From Vreelandella stevensii S18214 (lineage in GTDB: Bacteria; Pseudomonadota; Gammaproteobacteria; Pseudomonadales; Halomonadaceae), in the NCBI RefSeq assembly GCF_000275725.1, contig NZ_AJTS01000035.1:62001-126000 (forward strand): a DNA stretch of 64,000 nucleotides, written 5' to 3'. This document shows, one piece after another, positions 7,803 to 17,906 of this stretch; position 1 is the first letter of the stretch; every line of letters begins with the position of its first letter. The translations under genes and the position numbers were made by a program. The notes under the pieces were generated by a model. It was not told the origin of the DNA. It made no database searches and worked only from the letters and a program-made list of their open reading frames with translations.

Positions 7803-8735
7803 ATGAACTTACAGCAACTGCGCATCGTGCGTGAGACGGTACGCCAGCATTTCAACCTGACCGAGGCTTCCAACGCCCTTTTCACCTCGCAATCTGGTGC
7901 CAGTAAACATATTCGAGATCTGGAAGAAGAGCTCGGCGTCGAGCTTTTCGAGCGCCGTGGCAAACGCATTCTTGGGCTTACTATTGCGGGCAGTACGCTG
8001 ATGGACTTCATCGAGCGTATCCTGCTCGATGTCGAAAACCTCAAGCGCTCGGCCCATCAGCTCACCCACGAAGACCAGGGCAGCCTGGCCATTGCCACGA
8101 CCCACACCCAGGCACGCTATGCGCTGCCACCGATCATTGCCCGTTTCAAACAGGCCTTTCCCAAAGTGCATCTCGAGCTTCATCAGTGCAGTCCGGAAGA
8201 GATCGTCTCGCTGCTCAAAGCGGGCAAGGTGGATATCGGTATCGCCACAGAGGCACTGCACGAGGAGGGGCAGCTGTTTGCCTGTTTCCCGTTCTACCAC
8301 TGGTACCATGGAGTCGTGGTGCCTGAGGAACACCCCCTCAACGATGGCCTGCCGCTCACACTGGCACGCATTACCGAACACCCGATCGTGACCTACCACG
8401 AAGGCTTCACTGGCCGAGCACGCATTGATACCGCCTTTTCTGCCGCGGATGTGTACCCGGACATCGTGCTTACCGCGCTGGATGCAGACGTCATCAAAAC
8501 TTACGTAGAGCTGGGAATGGGCGTTGGGCTCATTGCCTCCATGGCGTACCACGAGCAGCGCGATCAAGGATTGAAACTCCTGGATGCAAGCGCCCTCTTC
8601 CCTCGCAACACCACCTACCTTGCCCTGCGCCGTGGCCACTTCCTGCGTGGATATGCCTATCAGTTCTTGAAACTCTGCCGCGAAAACCTGGACGAAGAGA
8701 CGGTTCAGCGCGTGTTGGCAGGGCGGCCCCTTTAA
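7803..8735 (+). CDS. cysB: LysR-type regulator, CysB-like
   Basis: A 310-residue LysR-family activator of the CysB/Cbl group, which senses N-acetylserine or adenosine phosphosulfate and controls sulfur assimilation. The N-terminal winged helix begins NLQQLRIVRETV, with the HTH around LFTSQSGASKHIRDLEEELG. The linker and effector domain carry the CysB hallmark SIATTHTQARYALPP-type stretch (here LAIATTHTQARYALPP). Start taken at 7803 because CysB proteins begin M-x-L-Q-Q-L; the ORF opens 21 nt earlier. It immediately precedes the sulfate importer genes on the same strand and very probably activates them. Confidence 0.85.
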   Translation: MNLQQLRIVRETVRQHFNLTEASNALFTSQSGASKHIRDLEEELGVELFERRGKRILGLTIAGSTLMDFIERILLDVENLKRSAHQLTHEDQGSLAIATTHTQARYALPPIIARFKQAFPKVHLELHQCSPEEIVSLLKAGKVDIGIATEALHEEGQLFACFPFYHWYHGVVVPEEHPLNDGLPLTLARITEHPIVTYHEGFTGRARIDTAFSAADVYPDIVLTALDADVIKTYVELGMGVGLIASMAYHEQRDQGLKLLDASALFPRNTTYLALRRGHFLRGYAYQFLKLCRENLDEETVQRVLAGRPL

Positions 8736-8865
8736 TCACAAAAGAATATAAGCAATCCTTTTTTTATTGGTTAATTTGCATAACGACTCTCCCTTACGCT
8801 GTGTTCATCAACACCATTGATCGACACAACAAACGATCATCATGATCATCCTGGGAGCCGCAAAC

Positions 8866-9942
8866 ATGCCAACCTTGTCATTCCGTCAAACGCTTTCCAA
8901 CGCACACCCGCTGACCAAACTGGCCGCCGCTGTACTGTTCAGCAGTGCAGTGGTCGCCGGCGTGATGGTCAGCAGCCCCAGCCATGCGCAAAGCGACCGC
9001 GTCGAGCTGCTCAACGTCTCTTATGACCCTACCCGCGAGTTTTACCGCGAGTACAACACGATTTTCGCTGAGCACTGGCAAGCCGAGCATGGCCAGACGG
9101 TCAACGTTCGCCAATCTCATGGCGGCTCAGGTTCGCAAGGTCGTGCGGTGATCGATGGCCTGGATGCCGATGTGGTGACGCTGGCATTGGCCTACGATGT
9201 CGATGCTCTCCACCAGCGCGGTGAGCTGATCCCGGAAGACTGGCAATCACGCCTTCCCAACAACAGCTCTCCTTATACGTCTACCATCGTGCTGCTGGTG
9301 CGTGACGGTAACCCCAAGAATATTCAAGACTGGGATGACCTGGTACGTGACGACGTAGAAGTGATTACGCCAAACCCCAAAACGTCTGGAGGCGCCCGCT
9401 GGAACTACCTGGCACTGTGGGGCTATGGACTGGACAAGTTTGACGGCGATGAAGAGCAAACCTACGAATTCGTTCGTCAAGTATACGAAAACGTACCCGT
9501 TCTGGACCCAGCAGCGCGCGGTGCAACGAACACCTTTGTACAGCGTCGCATCGGGGACGTTTTCATTGCCTGGGAAAACGAAGCTTTCCTATCGGTGGAG
9601 CAGTTGGGGCAAGGCGAATATGAAATCATCGTGCCTTCCCAGAGTATCCTGGCAGAACCCCCTGTCACCGTCGTGGATGCGAACGTGGATCGTAAAGGCA
9701 CCCGAGAGGTGGCAGAAGCCTACCTGGAGTTTCTCTACACCGATGACGCTCAACATCTGGCAGCCAAGCACTACTATCGTCCCAGCAATCCGGACATTTT
9801 GGCTGAGTACAGCGATAGCTTCCCTGAACTGACGCTCTTCACCATCGATGAAGCGTTGGGGGGATGGCAGCACGCCCAGGAAACCCACTTCAACGATGGC
9901 GGCATTTTTGACCGTATTCTGGAAGACATCAACGCGCGTTGA
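8866..9942 (+). CDS. sbp: Sulfate ABC transporter periplasmic binding protein
   Basis: The periplasmic receptor for sulfate/thiosulfate, 358 residues including a signal peptide that ends SSPSHAQ. Family motifs seen are LLNVSYDPTREFY, SHGGSGSQGRAV and NPKTSGGARWNYLALWGYG, whose backbone amides and Ser bind the anion in known Sbp/CysP structures. Start chosen at 8866, where GGGAG lies 8 nt upstream; the ORF opens 24 nt earlier without a ribosome site. First gene of the importer operon (sbp, cysT, cysW, cysA), downstream of the CysB-like regulator. Members of the family can prefer thiosulfate (CysP), which cannot be settled here. Confidence 0.9.
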   Translation: MPTLSFRQTLSNAHPLTKLAAAVLFSSAVVAGVMVSSPSHAQSDRVELLNVSYDPTREFYREYNTIFAEHWQAEHGQTVNVRQSHGGSGSQGRAVIDGLDADVVTLALAYDVDALHQRGELIPEDWQSRLPNNSSPYTSTIVLLVRDGNPKNIQDWDDLVRDDVEVITPNPKTSGGARWNYLALWGYGLDKFDGDEEQTYEFVRQVYENVPVLDPAARGATNTFVQRRIGDVFIAWENEAFLSVEQLGQGEYEIIVPSQSILAEPPVTVVDANVDRKGTREVAEAYLEFLYTDDAQHLAAKHYYRPSNPDILAEYSDSFPELTLFTIDEALGGWQHAQETHFNDGGIFDRILEDINAR

Positions 9943-10010
9943 TCTTTCGTTCTGGCCTTTGGCAAGGAGCCCACGGTGGCTCCTTGCTGGCGTTACATCA
10001 AGGGGGGATT

Positions 10011-10841
10011 ATGGCGGCTACGCTGGTCAAACGACGGGTAATACCCGGCTTTGGGCTCACCATGGGCTTCACGCTGTTATACATGGGGCTGGTGTTTTTC
10101 ATTCCCGTGGGCGCGTTTCTTCTTTACACCACGACCATGAGCTGGGACACCTTCTGGAGCGCCATTACCCAGCGCCAGGTCGTGGCCTCCTACAAACTTT
10201 CGTTTGGTGGATCACTCATTGCCGCGACCATCAATCTGGTCTTCGGGGCGCTTCTTGCCTGGGTATTGGTACGCTACCGCTTTCCAGGCAAACGGCTCAT
10301 CGATGCCCTGGTCGACCTGCCTTTCGCTCTGCCGACGGCGGTTGCAGGCATCGCACTTGTTACCCTCTATGCCAGTACCGGCTGGGTGGGCCAATACCTG
10401 GACGTGTTCGGTATTCGCGTTGCCTACACGCAGTTGGGGGTCATCATTGCATTGACCTATATCGGCTTGCCCTTCGTGGTGCGCACGGTGCAGCCCGTGC
10501 TGGAGGACCTGGAAGCCGAGTTGGAAGAAGCATCAGCGAGCCTGGGGGCTGACCGGCTCACCACGATTCGTCGCGTGATCTTCCCCGCGCTGTTTCCAGC
10601 CCTGTTGACCGGCTACGCGCTGGCGTTTGCACGCGCCTTGGGAGAGTACGGTTCCGTCGTGTTCATTTCGGGGAACATCCCCTTTCGCACTGAAATCACA
10701 CCGCTTCTCATCGTCGCGAAAACCGAACAGTACGACTACCACGGCGCTGCTGCCATCGGCACGGTAATGCTGCTGGCCGCTTTTCTGATGCTGCTGGTCA
10801 TCAACGGCCTGCAGTGGTGGACAAGCCGACGCCATGGATAA
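10011..10841 (+). CDS. cysT: Sulfate ABC transporter permease CysT
   Basis: One of the two inner-membrane subunits of the sulfate importer, 276 residues with six predicted TM segments. The cytoplasmic EAA loop that docks to the ATPase is EEASASLGADRLTTIRRV, and the LPTAVAGIALVTLY stretch is typical of CysT/CysU. Start at 10011 is preceded by AAGGGGGG; the ORF begins 72 nt earlier in the sbp end region without a good site. The reading frame overlaps the long form of cysW by eight bases, so translation may be coupled. Confidence 0.92.
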   Translation: MAATLVKRRVIPGFGLTMGFTLLYMGLVFFIPVGAFLLYTTTMSWDTFWSAITQRQVVASYKLSFGGSLIAATINLVFGALLAWVLVRYRFPGKRLIDALVDLPFALPTAVAGIALVTLYASTGWVGQYLDVFGIRVAYTQLGVIIALTYIGLPFVVRTVQPVLEDLEAELEEASASLGADRLTTIRRVIFPALFPALLTGYALAFARALGEYGSVVFISGNIPFRTEITPLLIVAKTEQYDYHGAAAIGTVMLLAAFLMLLVINGLQWWTSRRHG

Positions 10842-10854
10842 AGGAGCCTACGAC

Positions 10855-11742
10855 GTGGCCACATCAAGCACTGTAATAGATACCAATGACACCATAGCCA
10901 AACGCTGGCGCAGAGCCACCGAAGAGCCTGCCTGGATACGTGTCACCTTGATCACGATCTCGCTGATCTTCGTGGCGCTATTTCTGTTGCTGCCTCTCTC
11001 GGTCGTGCTTTATGGCGCCTTCGAGCGAGGCATCAGCGTGTGGTACGACGCCATTCGCGATCCCGATGCCATGTCAGCCATCCGCCTGACCCTGTTGATC
11101 GTCGCGATCGTGGTGCCCCTCAATACGCTGTTTGGCGTGGCGGCCGCTTGGGCCATTGCCAAATTCGAGTTCAGAGGCAAGCCCATCCTGATCTCGCTGA
11201 TCGATATGCCTTTTGCCATTTCACCCGTGGTGGTCGGGTTGATCTTCGTCATCCTGTTTGGTTCACAGGGCTGGCTGGGGCCGTGGCTGTCAGCCCATGA
11301 CCTGCGCATCATCTTTGCCGTCCCCGGCATCGTGATCGTGATTGCCTTTGGCACCCTGCCCTTCATCGCACGCGAGTTGATTCCGCTCATGCAACAGCAG
11401 GGAAAAGAGGAAGAAGAAGCCTCCCTGACGCTGGGAGCCAACGGTTGGCAAACCTTCTGGCACGTGACACTGCCCAATATCAAATGGGGCCTTATTTATG
11501 GCGTGATTCTGTGTAATGCACGCGCCATGGGCGAATTTGGCGCTGTCGCGGTGGTGTCGGGACGCATCCGTGGTGAAACCAACACCATGCCGCTGCATAT
11601 CGAAGTGCTTTACAACGAATACATGTTCACCGCGGCCTTTGCCGTCTCTTCTCTGCTCACGGGCCTGGCCCTGGTCACCATTGCGATCAAGAGCGTGGTG
11701 GAGTGGCAAGAAGAACGTCGGCAGCGGCTTGCCGCCGCCTGA
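10855..11742 (+). CDS. cysW: Sulfate ABC transporter permease CysW
   Basis: Second membrane subunit of the sulfate importer, ~295 residues with six TM segments and the EAA motif [38 protein letters not shown] is the characteristic CysW region near the C-terminus. Two starts are possible: ATG at 10834, overlapping cysT, or GTG at 10855. The latter is preferred because AAGGAG sits 8-9 nt before it. It pairs with CysT to form the translocation pore energised by CysA. Confidence 0.9.
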   Translation: MATSSTVIDTNDTIAKRWRRATEEPAWIRVTLITISLIFVALFLLLPLSVVLYGAFERGISVWYDAIRDPDAMSAIRLTLLIVAIVVPLNTLFGVAAAWAIAKFEFRGKPILISLIDMPFAISPVVVGLIFVILFGSQGWLGPWLSAHDLRIIFAVPGIVIVIAFGTLPFIARELIPLMQQQGKEEEEASLTLGANGWQTFWHVTLPNIKWGLIYGVILCNARAMGEFGAVAVVSGRIRGETNTMPLHIEVLYNEYMFTAAFAVSSLLTGLALVTIAIKSVVEWQEERRQRLAAA

Positions 11743-11774
11743 ACCACGAACGCTTACGTTACAAGAGACGACAC

Positions 11775-12854
11775 ATGAGCATAGAGATCGATCACGTCAA
11801 CAAGCACTTTCGCGACTTCGTGGCCGTAGACAACGTCAGCCTGACCTTTCGCGATGGTGAGCTGACCGCCCTGCTGGGCCCTTCGGGTTCGGGCAAGACC
11901 ACCCTGCTGCGGATCATTGCAGGACTGGAGCAGCCAGACACCGGCAGAATCCGCTTTCACGGCGAAGACACCACAGACCTGCACGTCAGTGAACGAGGCG
12001 TAGGCTTTGTTTTCCAGCACTACGCCCTGTTCAAGCACATGACCGTGTTTCAAAACGTTGCCTATGGCTTGACGGTACGCCCTCGGAAAACGCGACCCAA
12101 CAAAGCCGAGATCAAACAGAAAGTCATGCGGTTGCTTGAGCTGGTACAGCTCGATTGGACGGCACACCGCTATCCTCATCAGCTCTCGGGTGGCCAGCGC
12201 CAGCGGATTGCACTGGCGCGTGCTCTGGCGGTAGAGCCTAAAGTACTGCTACTCGATGAACCGTTTGGCGCCCTGGATGCCAAAGTGCGTGCCGAGCTGC
12301 GCCGCTGGCTGCGTCGATTACACGACGATATCCACGTGACCAGCGTGTTCGTGACCCATGACCAGGAAGAGGCGCTGGAAGTCTCAGACCGGGTTGTTGT
12401 AATGAACAAAGGCCGCGTAGAGCAGGATGGTTCACCAGAAGACGTGTACGACCACCCGGCCAATCCGTTCGTCTATCAGTTCCTGGGCAACGTCAACTTG
12501 TTCCATGCACGTGTGCATGATGGCATCGCCAAGATCGGGGAGGTACACCTGCCTGCTCCAGAGTTCGAAGGGTACAAAAACGAGCAGGGGCAAGCCTACG
12601 TTCGGCCACACGAAATCGAGGTGTTCGCGGGATCGGAACATGCAGACGCCCTGCATGCCAGGATAGAACTGGTATCGGTCGTGGGGCCCACCGTGCGGCT
12701 TGAACTACGCACGGATAACAGCGAAACCCTCGTACATGCCGAACTCAGCAAACACCGCTACCGCTCGCTGGGCCTTCAACAGGGGGGCGATGCCTGGATC
12801 CGTCCTACTTACAGCCGCGTGTTCCTGCCTGATGAACGTGTTTCAAACGGTTAA
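11775..12854 (+). CDS. cysA: Sulfate ABC transporter ATP-binding protein CysA
   Basis: ATPase subunit of the importer, 359 residues. Walker A is GPSGSGKTT, the Q-loop precedes [10 protein letters not shown], the signature is LSGGQRQR, Walker B is [12 protein letters not shown] and the switch His is in VTHDQEEAL. The ~120 C-terminal residues form the TOBE-like regulatory domain seen in CysA and MalK. Start taken at 11775 ([12 protein letters not shown]), the usual CysA beginning, although the frame opens 72 nt earlier inside cysW. Last gene of the operon; a strong stem-loop follows. Confidence 0.93.
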   Translation: MSIEIDHVNKHFRDFVAVDNVSLTFRDGELTALLGPSGSGKTTLLRIIAGLEQPDTGRIRFHGEDTTDLHVSERGVGFVFQHYALFKHMTVFQNVAYGLTVRPRKTRPNKAEIKQKVMRLLELVQLDWTAHRYPHQLSGGQRQRIALARALAVEPKVLLLDEPFGALDAKVRAELRRWLRRLHDDIHVTSVFVTHDQEEALEVSDRVVVMNKGRVEQDGSPEDVYDHPANPFVYQFLGNVNLFHARVHDGIAKIGEVHLPAPEFEGYKNEQGQAYVRPHEIEVFAGSEHADALHARIELVSVVGPTVRLELRTDNSETLVHAELSKHRYRSLGLQQGGDAWIRPTYSRVFLPDERVSNG

Positions 12855-12872
12855 GCGCCTGGCACATCAGTG

Positions 12873-12903
12873 CGTTCGCGGGTGGCTCAAGCCCCCGCGA
12901 ACG
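12873..12903. terminator. Stem-loop between cysA and the convergent transporter gene
   Basis: CGTTCGCGGG (12873-12882) pairs perfectly with CCCGCGAACG (12894-12903) around an 11-nt loop, 18 bases after the cysA stop. There is no clear T-run, so intrinsic termination is uncertain, but the position between convergent genes fits. Confidence 0.5.
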
Positions 12904-13004
12904 ACACTTCGCGTGTCAGCCCACTCGCGGCCTCCCAAGCCACCGCGTGCATCATGGTTCGGCCCACGGGACATCATGGACTGGATCGATGGGCCATAAC
13001 GGCG

Positions 13005-14168
13005 TCAGGCAGTGCGTTCGCTCAAGCGACGAAGCACCATTTTGCGCCCCCACTCCGTCACTCCCCCCGCAAGCAGCCCCCAGAAAGGATTGACCCACAC
13101 CGTCAGTGCAGCCGTCACCACGATGACCGGCACACACGACGCTCTACAGTCAAACAAACGCTTTGTGATGGCCAACTGCCAGGCAGTCACCAGCAGCAAT
13201 GCCCCCAAACCTGCCATCGGTATGGAAGACAGTAATGTCAGGCCCACATTGCCCGGCAGCACCACCAACCCCAACAGCAGCAAACCAAGCATCAATGGCG
13301 CTCCCCCACTGCGCGCCCCAAAACGGTAATGTGCAGTTACGCCGCCGGCACCGTGGCACATGGGAAAAGCACCCAGTGGCGTCAATAGTGTATTGGCCAA
13401 CCCACTGGTCACCGACAAACGTGCAGGGGTCACATGAGCAGCACGTTCACCAAAATGATCGCTAGCCAACAAGGCCGTCAATAGAATGGCATTTGTAAAC
13501 GTCAGAGATAGCTGCGGCAGTACGAGGCTAAAGAGCGCTTCGTGCAACTCCGATATGGAAGGCAGTGAAGGTACAGCCACCCAACCCATGCCACCAGGCT
13601 CGATCATGACTCCCGATTCCCCCAGCAGGTATGCCAACCCCGTAGCGGCCAAAAGCGCGATGAATACGGCTGGCCAACGGGTGAACGTCATCAGCCCGAC
13701 GAGTTACACTAGCGTGGCCCCAGCCACCCAGGGTGCTGACGCCATCAAGCCCAGACTCATCGTGCCCAACATGATCCCAAGGCCCAGCTGCAAACCCGCC
13801 AACACAGATTGAGGCACCAGGCGAGCCACTTTGCTGATCCAGCCCGTCAACCCTAACACCAATAGCGTGATGCCCATGATGACACCGGCAGCCGCCAGGC
13901 TGGACGGCGCCAAGCCTGCCGTCAACAGGGCCGCCGCCACTGCTTTCATGGGCTGAACAGGGATGGGAAGCCGATAATAACCGGCAGTGAACAGGTAAAA
14001 GAGAGCAAAGCCCAGCAGCACTGGCCCCGGGGCCATGCCCGCAATCGCAATCGCGCCCAACATCAGCGGCAGCAGCGTTCCCATGTCCCCCAAGGCGCCA
14101 CTGAACTCGCGAAGCGTCAATACGACGTTCTCACTGCGCGATGGCATGCTGTTGCTGCTGTCTTTCAT
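13005..14168 (-). pseudogene. MOT1/SulP-like sulfate or molybdate transporter, interrupted by an in-frame stop
   Basis: A polytopic transporter of the MFS_MOT1 (putative sulfate/molybdate transporter) family, whose parts occupy 14168-13704 and 13691-13005. The N-terminal part has REFSGALGDMGTLLPLM and PIPVQPMKAVAAA, the C-terminal part DHFGERAA, LSVTSGLANTLL and the family signature GAFPMCHGAGGVTAHYRFG. Both parts lie in the same frame, and only a TAA at 13704-13706 (after GATLV) separates them, so a single base change explains the break. The whole frame would encode ~387 residues, the family's usual size. Convergent with cysA. It could be a true pseudogene or a sequencing error. Confidence 0.8.
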
Positions 14169-14397
14169 GAATCACCATCTGTTTTGAAAAGCTGCATCCT
14201 CGCAACCCAACCATCTTCGACACCCATCACTATCCAAACGCGACAAAGTATAGTAAATACGCAATACCCCGCAGTCAGCGGGGTAACGAAAGACTTTCAT
14301 CAGCGCGGAAGATTCTGAGCAGGATATTGCTACTCTTGGCCCGAACATCTACCAGGCCAAGAGCAATCACGGTTGAAGTGAACGTTACCGAAGCCTC

Positions 14398-15687
14398 TTA
14401 AAACGCTTTCGGAAACATCATTTGCGGCAGGAAAAGAAAGACACTAGGCAGGAGAATCATCGCCAGAATGACGGACATGATCAGGGCAATCAATGGCAAT
14501 ACGGCAATGAACGCCCGTGGCATGGACACTTCACCAATCTGGCTGGCGATGAGTAGGCAGATCCCATACGGAGGCGTAATCAGCCCCAGGGTGAGCGAAA
14601 GCACCACGACCAGAGCCATATGGACCTGATTGATACCGGCTGCAATACAAATTCCCTGAATGATCGGCAGGAAGATGATCACTGCCGTTACCGGGCTTAG
14701 CACCGTGCCAATGACCACCATGAAAAACATCACCAACAACATGATGCCAACACGGGACTGTGTCACCGAGAGAATGAAATTGGCGACTTCCTGGGCAATA
14801 CCCAGATAGGAAATAAGCCAACCCATGATACCCGCCGACGCCACAGCAAACATGGGTAGTGAAAAAGCCACGACGGAGTCCGCGAGAATGCCCGGTAATT
14901 GACGCAAGCGGATGGCGCGATAAAACACAAACGCCAGCAGCATGCCCACCAACACGGCAACCGACGCAGCTTCTGTGGCTGTAAACACCCCGGCGGTAAT
15001 CCCCCCCAACACCACGAGCGGCAATACCATCGGCGGCGCTGCCGTCACGGCAGTACGTCCCATCTGGCCAAAAGAGAACTTACCCGTTGCCTTGATACCG
15101 TGTTTGCGCGCCACGTAATAGACGTAGCCCATCTGCATCAGGCCCACGAGAATCCCGGGTAATACACCTCCCATGAAGAGGGCACCAACGGACACATTTC
15201 CAAACGCACCGTAGATCACCATGAGAATGGAAGGTGGAATAATGCCTCCCAGCACAGATGAAGCCGCCGTAAGAGCAACCGCGAAGGGAGCAGGATAGCC
15301 GGACTTTTTCATTGCCGGTATCAACACCGCTCCTACGCTGGCGGTGTCGGCAGCCGCCGATCCCGACAGGCTGGCGAACATCATCGAGACCATGACGTTG
15401 ATATGGCCCAAGCCGCCACGGATATGCCCTACGGTACTGTCTGCGAAACGCAATAGACGATCGGTAATGCCGCCGTCATTCATCAAGCGTCCCAGCAAAA
15501 GAAAAAAGGGAACGGCCAGCAAGGGAAAGGAGTTGATGCTGGCAAACATCTGGTTGACCACCGAGGTCAGGGGCAGCCCCAACTGCATGATGGTAACAAT
15601 GGATGCCAAACCAATAGCGAATGCAATGGGTACACTCAAGCCTATCAGAATCAGAAAACTGCCAATCAGGGTAACCAATGGACTCAT
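14398..15687 (-). CDS. dctM: TRAP transporter large membrane subunit (DctM)
   Basis: The 12-TM permease subunit of a tripartite ATP-independent periplasmic transporter, 429 residues. DctM-family landmarks include NQMFASINSFPLLAVPFFLL near residue 45, the LSGSAAADTASVGAVLIPAM stretch and ILGGIIPPSI-like VLGGIIPPSILMVIYG. It uses an ion gradient to import a carboxylate-type solute delivered by the binding protein. Its start overlaps the small subunit's stop by 4 bases (ATGA). Last gene of the monooxygenase/TRAP operon. Confidence 0.92.
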   Translation of the reverse strand: MSPLVTLIGSFLILIGLSVPIAFAIGLASIVTIMQLGLPLTSVVNQMFASINSFPLLAVPFFLLLGRLMNDGGITDRLLRFADSTVGHIRGGLGHINVMVSMMFASLSGSAAADTASVGAVLIPAMKKSGYPAPFAVALTAASSVLGGIIPPSILMVIYGAFGNVSVGALFMGGVLPGILVGLMQMGYVYYVARKHGIKATGKFSFGQMGRTAVTAAPPMVLPLVVLGGITAGVFTATEAASVAVLVGMLLAFVFYRAIRLRQLPGILADSVVAFSLPMFAVASAGIMGWLISYLGIAQEVANFILSVTQSRVGIMLLVMFFMVVIGTVLSPVTAVIIFLPIIQGICIAAGINQVHMALVVVLSLTLGLITPPYGICLLIASQIGEVSMPRAFIAVLPLIALIMSVILAMILLPSVFLFLPQMMFPKAF

Positions 15688-16187
15688 GATTCAGAGGCCT
15701 CTGTGCTCTCTACCCGCTTGCCCGACCGCAGCATGGCAATGTCATCGCGAATAGTCTCAATAGAAAACAGCAGCATGGCAACGCCAGCCACCGGGATAGC
15801 GGCAAACACATAAGCCATGGGAGTGCCCAGGGCCACCGAACGACGGTTCCACCCCATATCCACCAGCACATGGCCATGCACGATCAGGACATAGATCACC
15901 GGAAGGCATGCCACACTACCGAACAGCCTCAATACGCGCTGGGTCACCACGAACCGAGACGGAAAAGCATCGACGACGTAGTGTTTACGCTTACGCAGCG
16001 CAACAGCCGCGCCAATGAACACCGACCAGATAAAGCAGGCCATGGCCACTTCATCGGTCCATGACACAGAAATCTTCAGGTAATTACGCGCAACCACCTG
16101 ATATAGCACCGTTAGAATAAAGGCCGCGAACAGCGAGCCGGCCATGCATGTCAGCAGCCACTCGAGCACGTCATTGATTTTCCGCAT
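15684..16187 (-). CDS. dctQ: TRAP transporter small membrane subunit (DctQ)
   Basis: A 167-residue DctQ-family protein with four TM segments. The conserved cytoplasmic motif region SWTDEVAMACFIWSVFIGAA is present near residue 42, followed by KRKHYVVDAF. It forms the membrane complex with DctM, whose start codon overlaps its stop. A 91-bp gap with a small hairpin separates it from the binding-protein gene upstream. Confidence 0.9.
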   Translation of the reverse strand: MRKINDVLEWLLTCMAGSLFAAFILTVLYQVVARNYLKISVSWTDEVAMACFIWSVFIGAAVALRKRKHYVVDAFPSRFVVTQRVLRLFGSVACLPVIYVLIVHGHVLVDMGWNRRSVALGTPMAYVFAAIPVAGVAMLLFSIETIRDDIAMLRSGKRVESTEASES

Positions 16188-16222
16188 GGTTCTTCCCTTT
16201 GGTTAGTGCGTGGCAAGCGCCA

Positions 16223-16238
16223 GCCAGGCTTTCCTGGC
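16223..16238 (-). terminator. Small intra-operon hairpin between dctP and dctQ
   Basis: GCCAGG (16223-16228) and CCTGGC (16233-16238) form a 6-bp stem with a 4-nt loop between the binding-protein stop and the dctQ start. Such a hairpin may stabilise the dctP message or attenuate transcription into the membrane genes. There is no T-run. Confidence 0.3.
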
Positions 16239-16278
16239 GAGCCGCCTGCCATGCACCAAAACAGCAATGGATCGCGGT

Positions 16279-17265
16279 TTACAGATTACGAATGGTTTCA
16301 AGCAGCTCGGTCAGACCGCGCTCTTCAGCAAAGGAGTTATGCAGTGGCACAACGGCGTCGATGAAGGCCTGCTTGTCGACCTCGGTAACGGTCACGCCCA
16401 GGTCTTCGAACTCCTGAATCAACTCTGCATCGTATTCGACCCCTTTATCGGTACCCAATACGCCTGCCTGTTGCGCGGCTTCCAGAATGATCGCCTGATC
16501 CTCCTCGGAGAAGCGGTTAAACCGATTCTCGCTGATGGAAATATGGCTCATCATTACCTGGTGTTCGGTTTTAGCGTGATAGGGCGCTACTTCGTAAAGG
16601 CGGCTTGAGTAGTAGCCGCTGATGGTGCTTTCAAAAGCGCCCACCACGCCGGTTTGCAGGCCAGTGTAGATCTCCGTCCAGGGCAGGGACGTGGTCAATG
16701 CACCCACGGATTGCCATGTCTCCGCATCCAGACGTGAGCCGGTGACACGCATCCTGACACCATTCATATCAGAGGGCTCAGTCACGGGCCCCGTATTGGT
16801 GCTGAGGTTACGCGTGCCGCCTCCCGTCAGGCTGAGTAGCTTCAAGCCAACACCAGCGTCACTGACCGCGTTATCGAAATACTCGAAAACCGCAGAGTCA
16901 GGCGCAGTGGCTGCCTTGAAGTCATCCATGTCTTCGAACAAATAGTTGAGACTGAAAATCTCGAAGTCGGATACGTACGGAGAAATGTTCATGACGCCGC
17001 CGATCAGCATGTCGGTGGTGCCAATGCGGATTTCATCCACCATGGTCTGGTCGTTGCCTAACTGGCCACCGGGAAAAATCTGTACGTTCACCCGGCCATC
17101 GGTCGCTTCTTCCACGCTTGCCTTGAAGGCTTCAGCAGCGTCGATCCAGGGGTGGGGAGCACTCACTACGGTGCCCAAGCGCAACGTTTCTGCCAGGGCA
17201 GGTGTTGCCAACAGGAAAGAGGTCGCTGCAACCAAAGCCAGCCGAGAGAAATGTCGTGTTGTCAT
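16279..17265 (-). CDS. dctP: TRAP transporter periplasmic substrate-binding protein (DctP)
   Basis: A 328-residue DctP-type binding protein with a signal peptide ending ATPALAE. Typical features are LRLGTVVSAPHPW at the mature N-terminus, GGQLGNDQTMVDEIRIGTTDM and a substrate-carboxylate Arg in MRVTGSRLDAETW. Start at 17265 is supported by AAGGA eight bases upstream; an in-frame ATG nine bases earlier abuts that site. The ligand is unknown. Its operon partners (flavin monooxygenase, AhpD-like proteins, aminotransferase) suggest the solute feeds an oxidative catabolic route. Confidence 0.9.
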   Translation of the reverse strand: MTTRHFSRLALVAATSFLLATPALAETLRLGTVVSAPHPWIDAAEAFKASVEEATDGRVNVQIFPGGQLGNDQTMVDEIRIGTTDMLIGGVMNISPYVSDFEIFSLNYLFEDMDDFKAATAPDSAVFEYFDNAVSDAGVGLKLLSLTGGGTRNLSTNTGPVTEPSDMNGVRMRVTGSRLDAETWQSVGALTTSLPWTEIYTGLQTGVVGAFESTISGYYSSRLYEVAPYHAKTEHQVMMSHISISENRFNRFSEEDQAIILEAAQQAGVLGTDKGVEYDAELIQEFEDLGVTVTEVDKQAFIDAVVPLHNSFAEERGLTELLETIRNL

Positions 17266-17327
17266 GGGGATCATCCTTTTTTTGGAGCCAAAATCGTACG
17301 TATCGTTTTTGTCGGAACCCAGCATGG

Positions 17328-17906
17328 TCAAGAACCTGAGACAGGCTCACCCAAGGTGTGCATCAAGCGATTTGCCCAACCAAACAATGTAGTGGATAAG
17401 GTCAGGTCCAGAATTTCCTGATCATCGAGCCCCACAGCGCGCAAGCTGGCAATATCGTCTTCTGTCACCTTGGGCGGGCACTCAGAGAGCTGCATGCCAA
17501 ACTTCAGAATGGCACGTTGCCGAGCATCGATATCGGCCTGCTCCCCCTTGAAGAATATTTCCTGCATGACCCGTTCATCATGGGTCAGGTTGTTGTAGCG
17601 CTGAGCATGCACTGCGGCACAGTAGATACACCGGTTTACTACCGAGGCAGCCACCGCGCCCAGCTCACGCTCCTCGCGTGAAAGTCCGCCCTTGTCGTAC
17701 ATGATGCCATTGAACAGTGACGTGCGAACCCGCAGGGACTCCGGGTCGTGGGCCAACACCAGCACGTAATCGGAAATTTTGGTGTTGGAGGGCGTTTCCT
17801 TCAGCGCCTCGCGTTGCGCAGGCGTTGCCTGCTCAAAATCGATGGGCGTGACATGGGGGCGCCAAGTGGGAACACGGGTGGTGAATTTATGAATGACACG
17901 ACTCAT
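17328..17906 (-). CDS. Peroxidase-related AhpD-like protein (Avi_7169-type)
   Basis: A 192-residue carboxymuconolactone decarboxylase/AhpD-fold protein. The redox-type motif C-x2-C-x3-H is intact in CIYCAAVHAQRYN near residue 95, and the TLFGWANRLMHTLGEP tail is typical of peroxidase-related enzymes. It matches the idea of the Avi_7169 alkylhydroperoxidase subfamily, which occurs beside an Avi_7170 CMD protein as here. Its start overlaps the stop of that neighbour by 4 bases. It probably detoxifies or uses a peroxide produced by the operon's monooxygenase, an inference from context. Confidence 0.8.
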   Translation of the reverse strand: MSRVIHKFTTRVPTWRPHVTPIDFEQATPAQREALKETPSNTKISDYVLVLAHDPESLRVRTSLFNGIMYDKGGLSREERELGAVAASVVNRCIYCAAVHAQRYNNLTHDERVMQEIFFKGEQADIDARQRAILKFGMQLSECPPKVTEDDIASLRAVGLDDQEILDLTLSTTLFGWANRLMHTLGEPVSGS

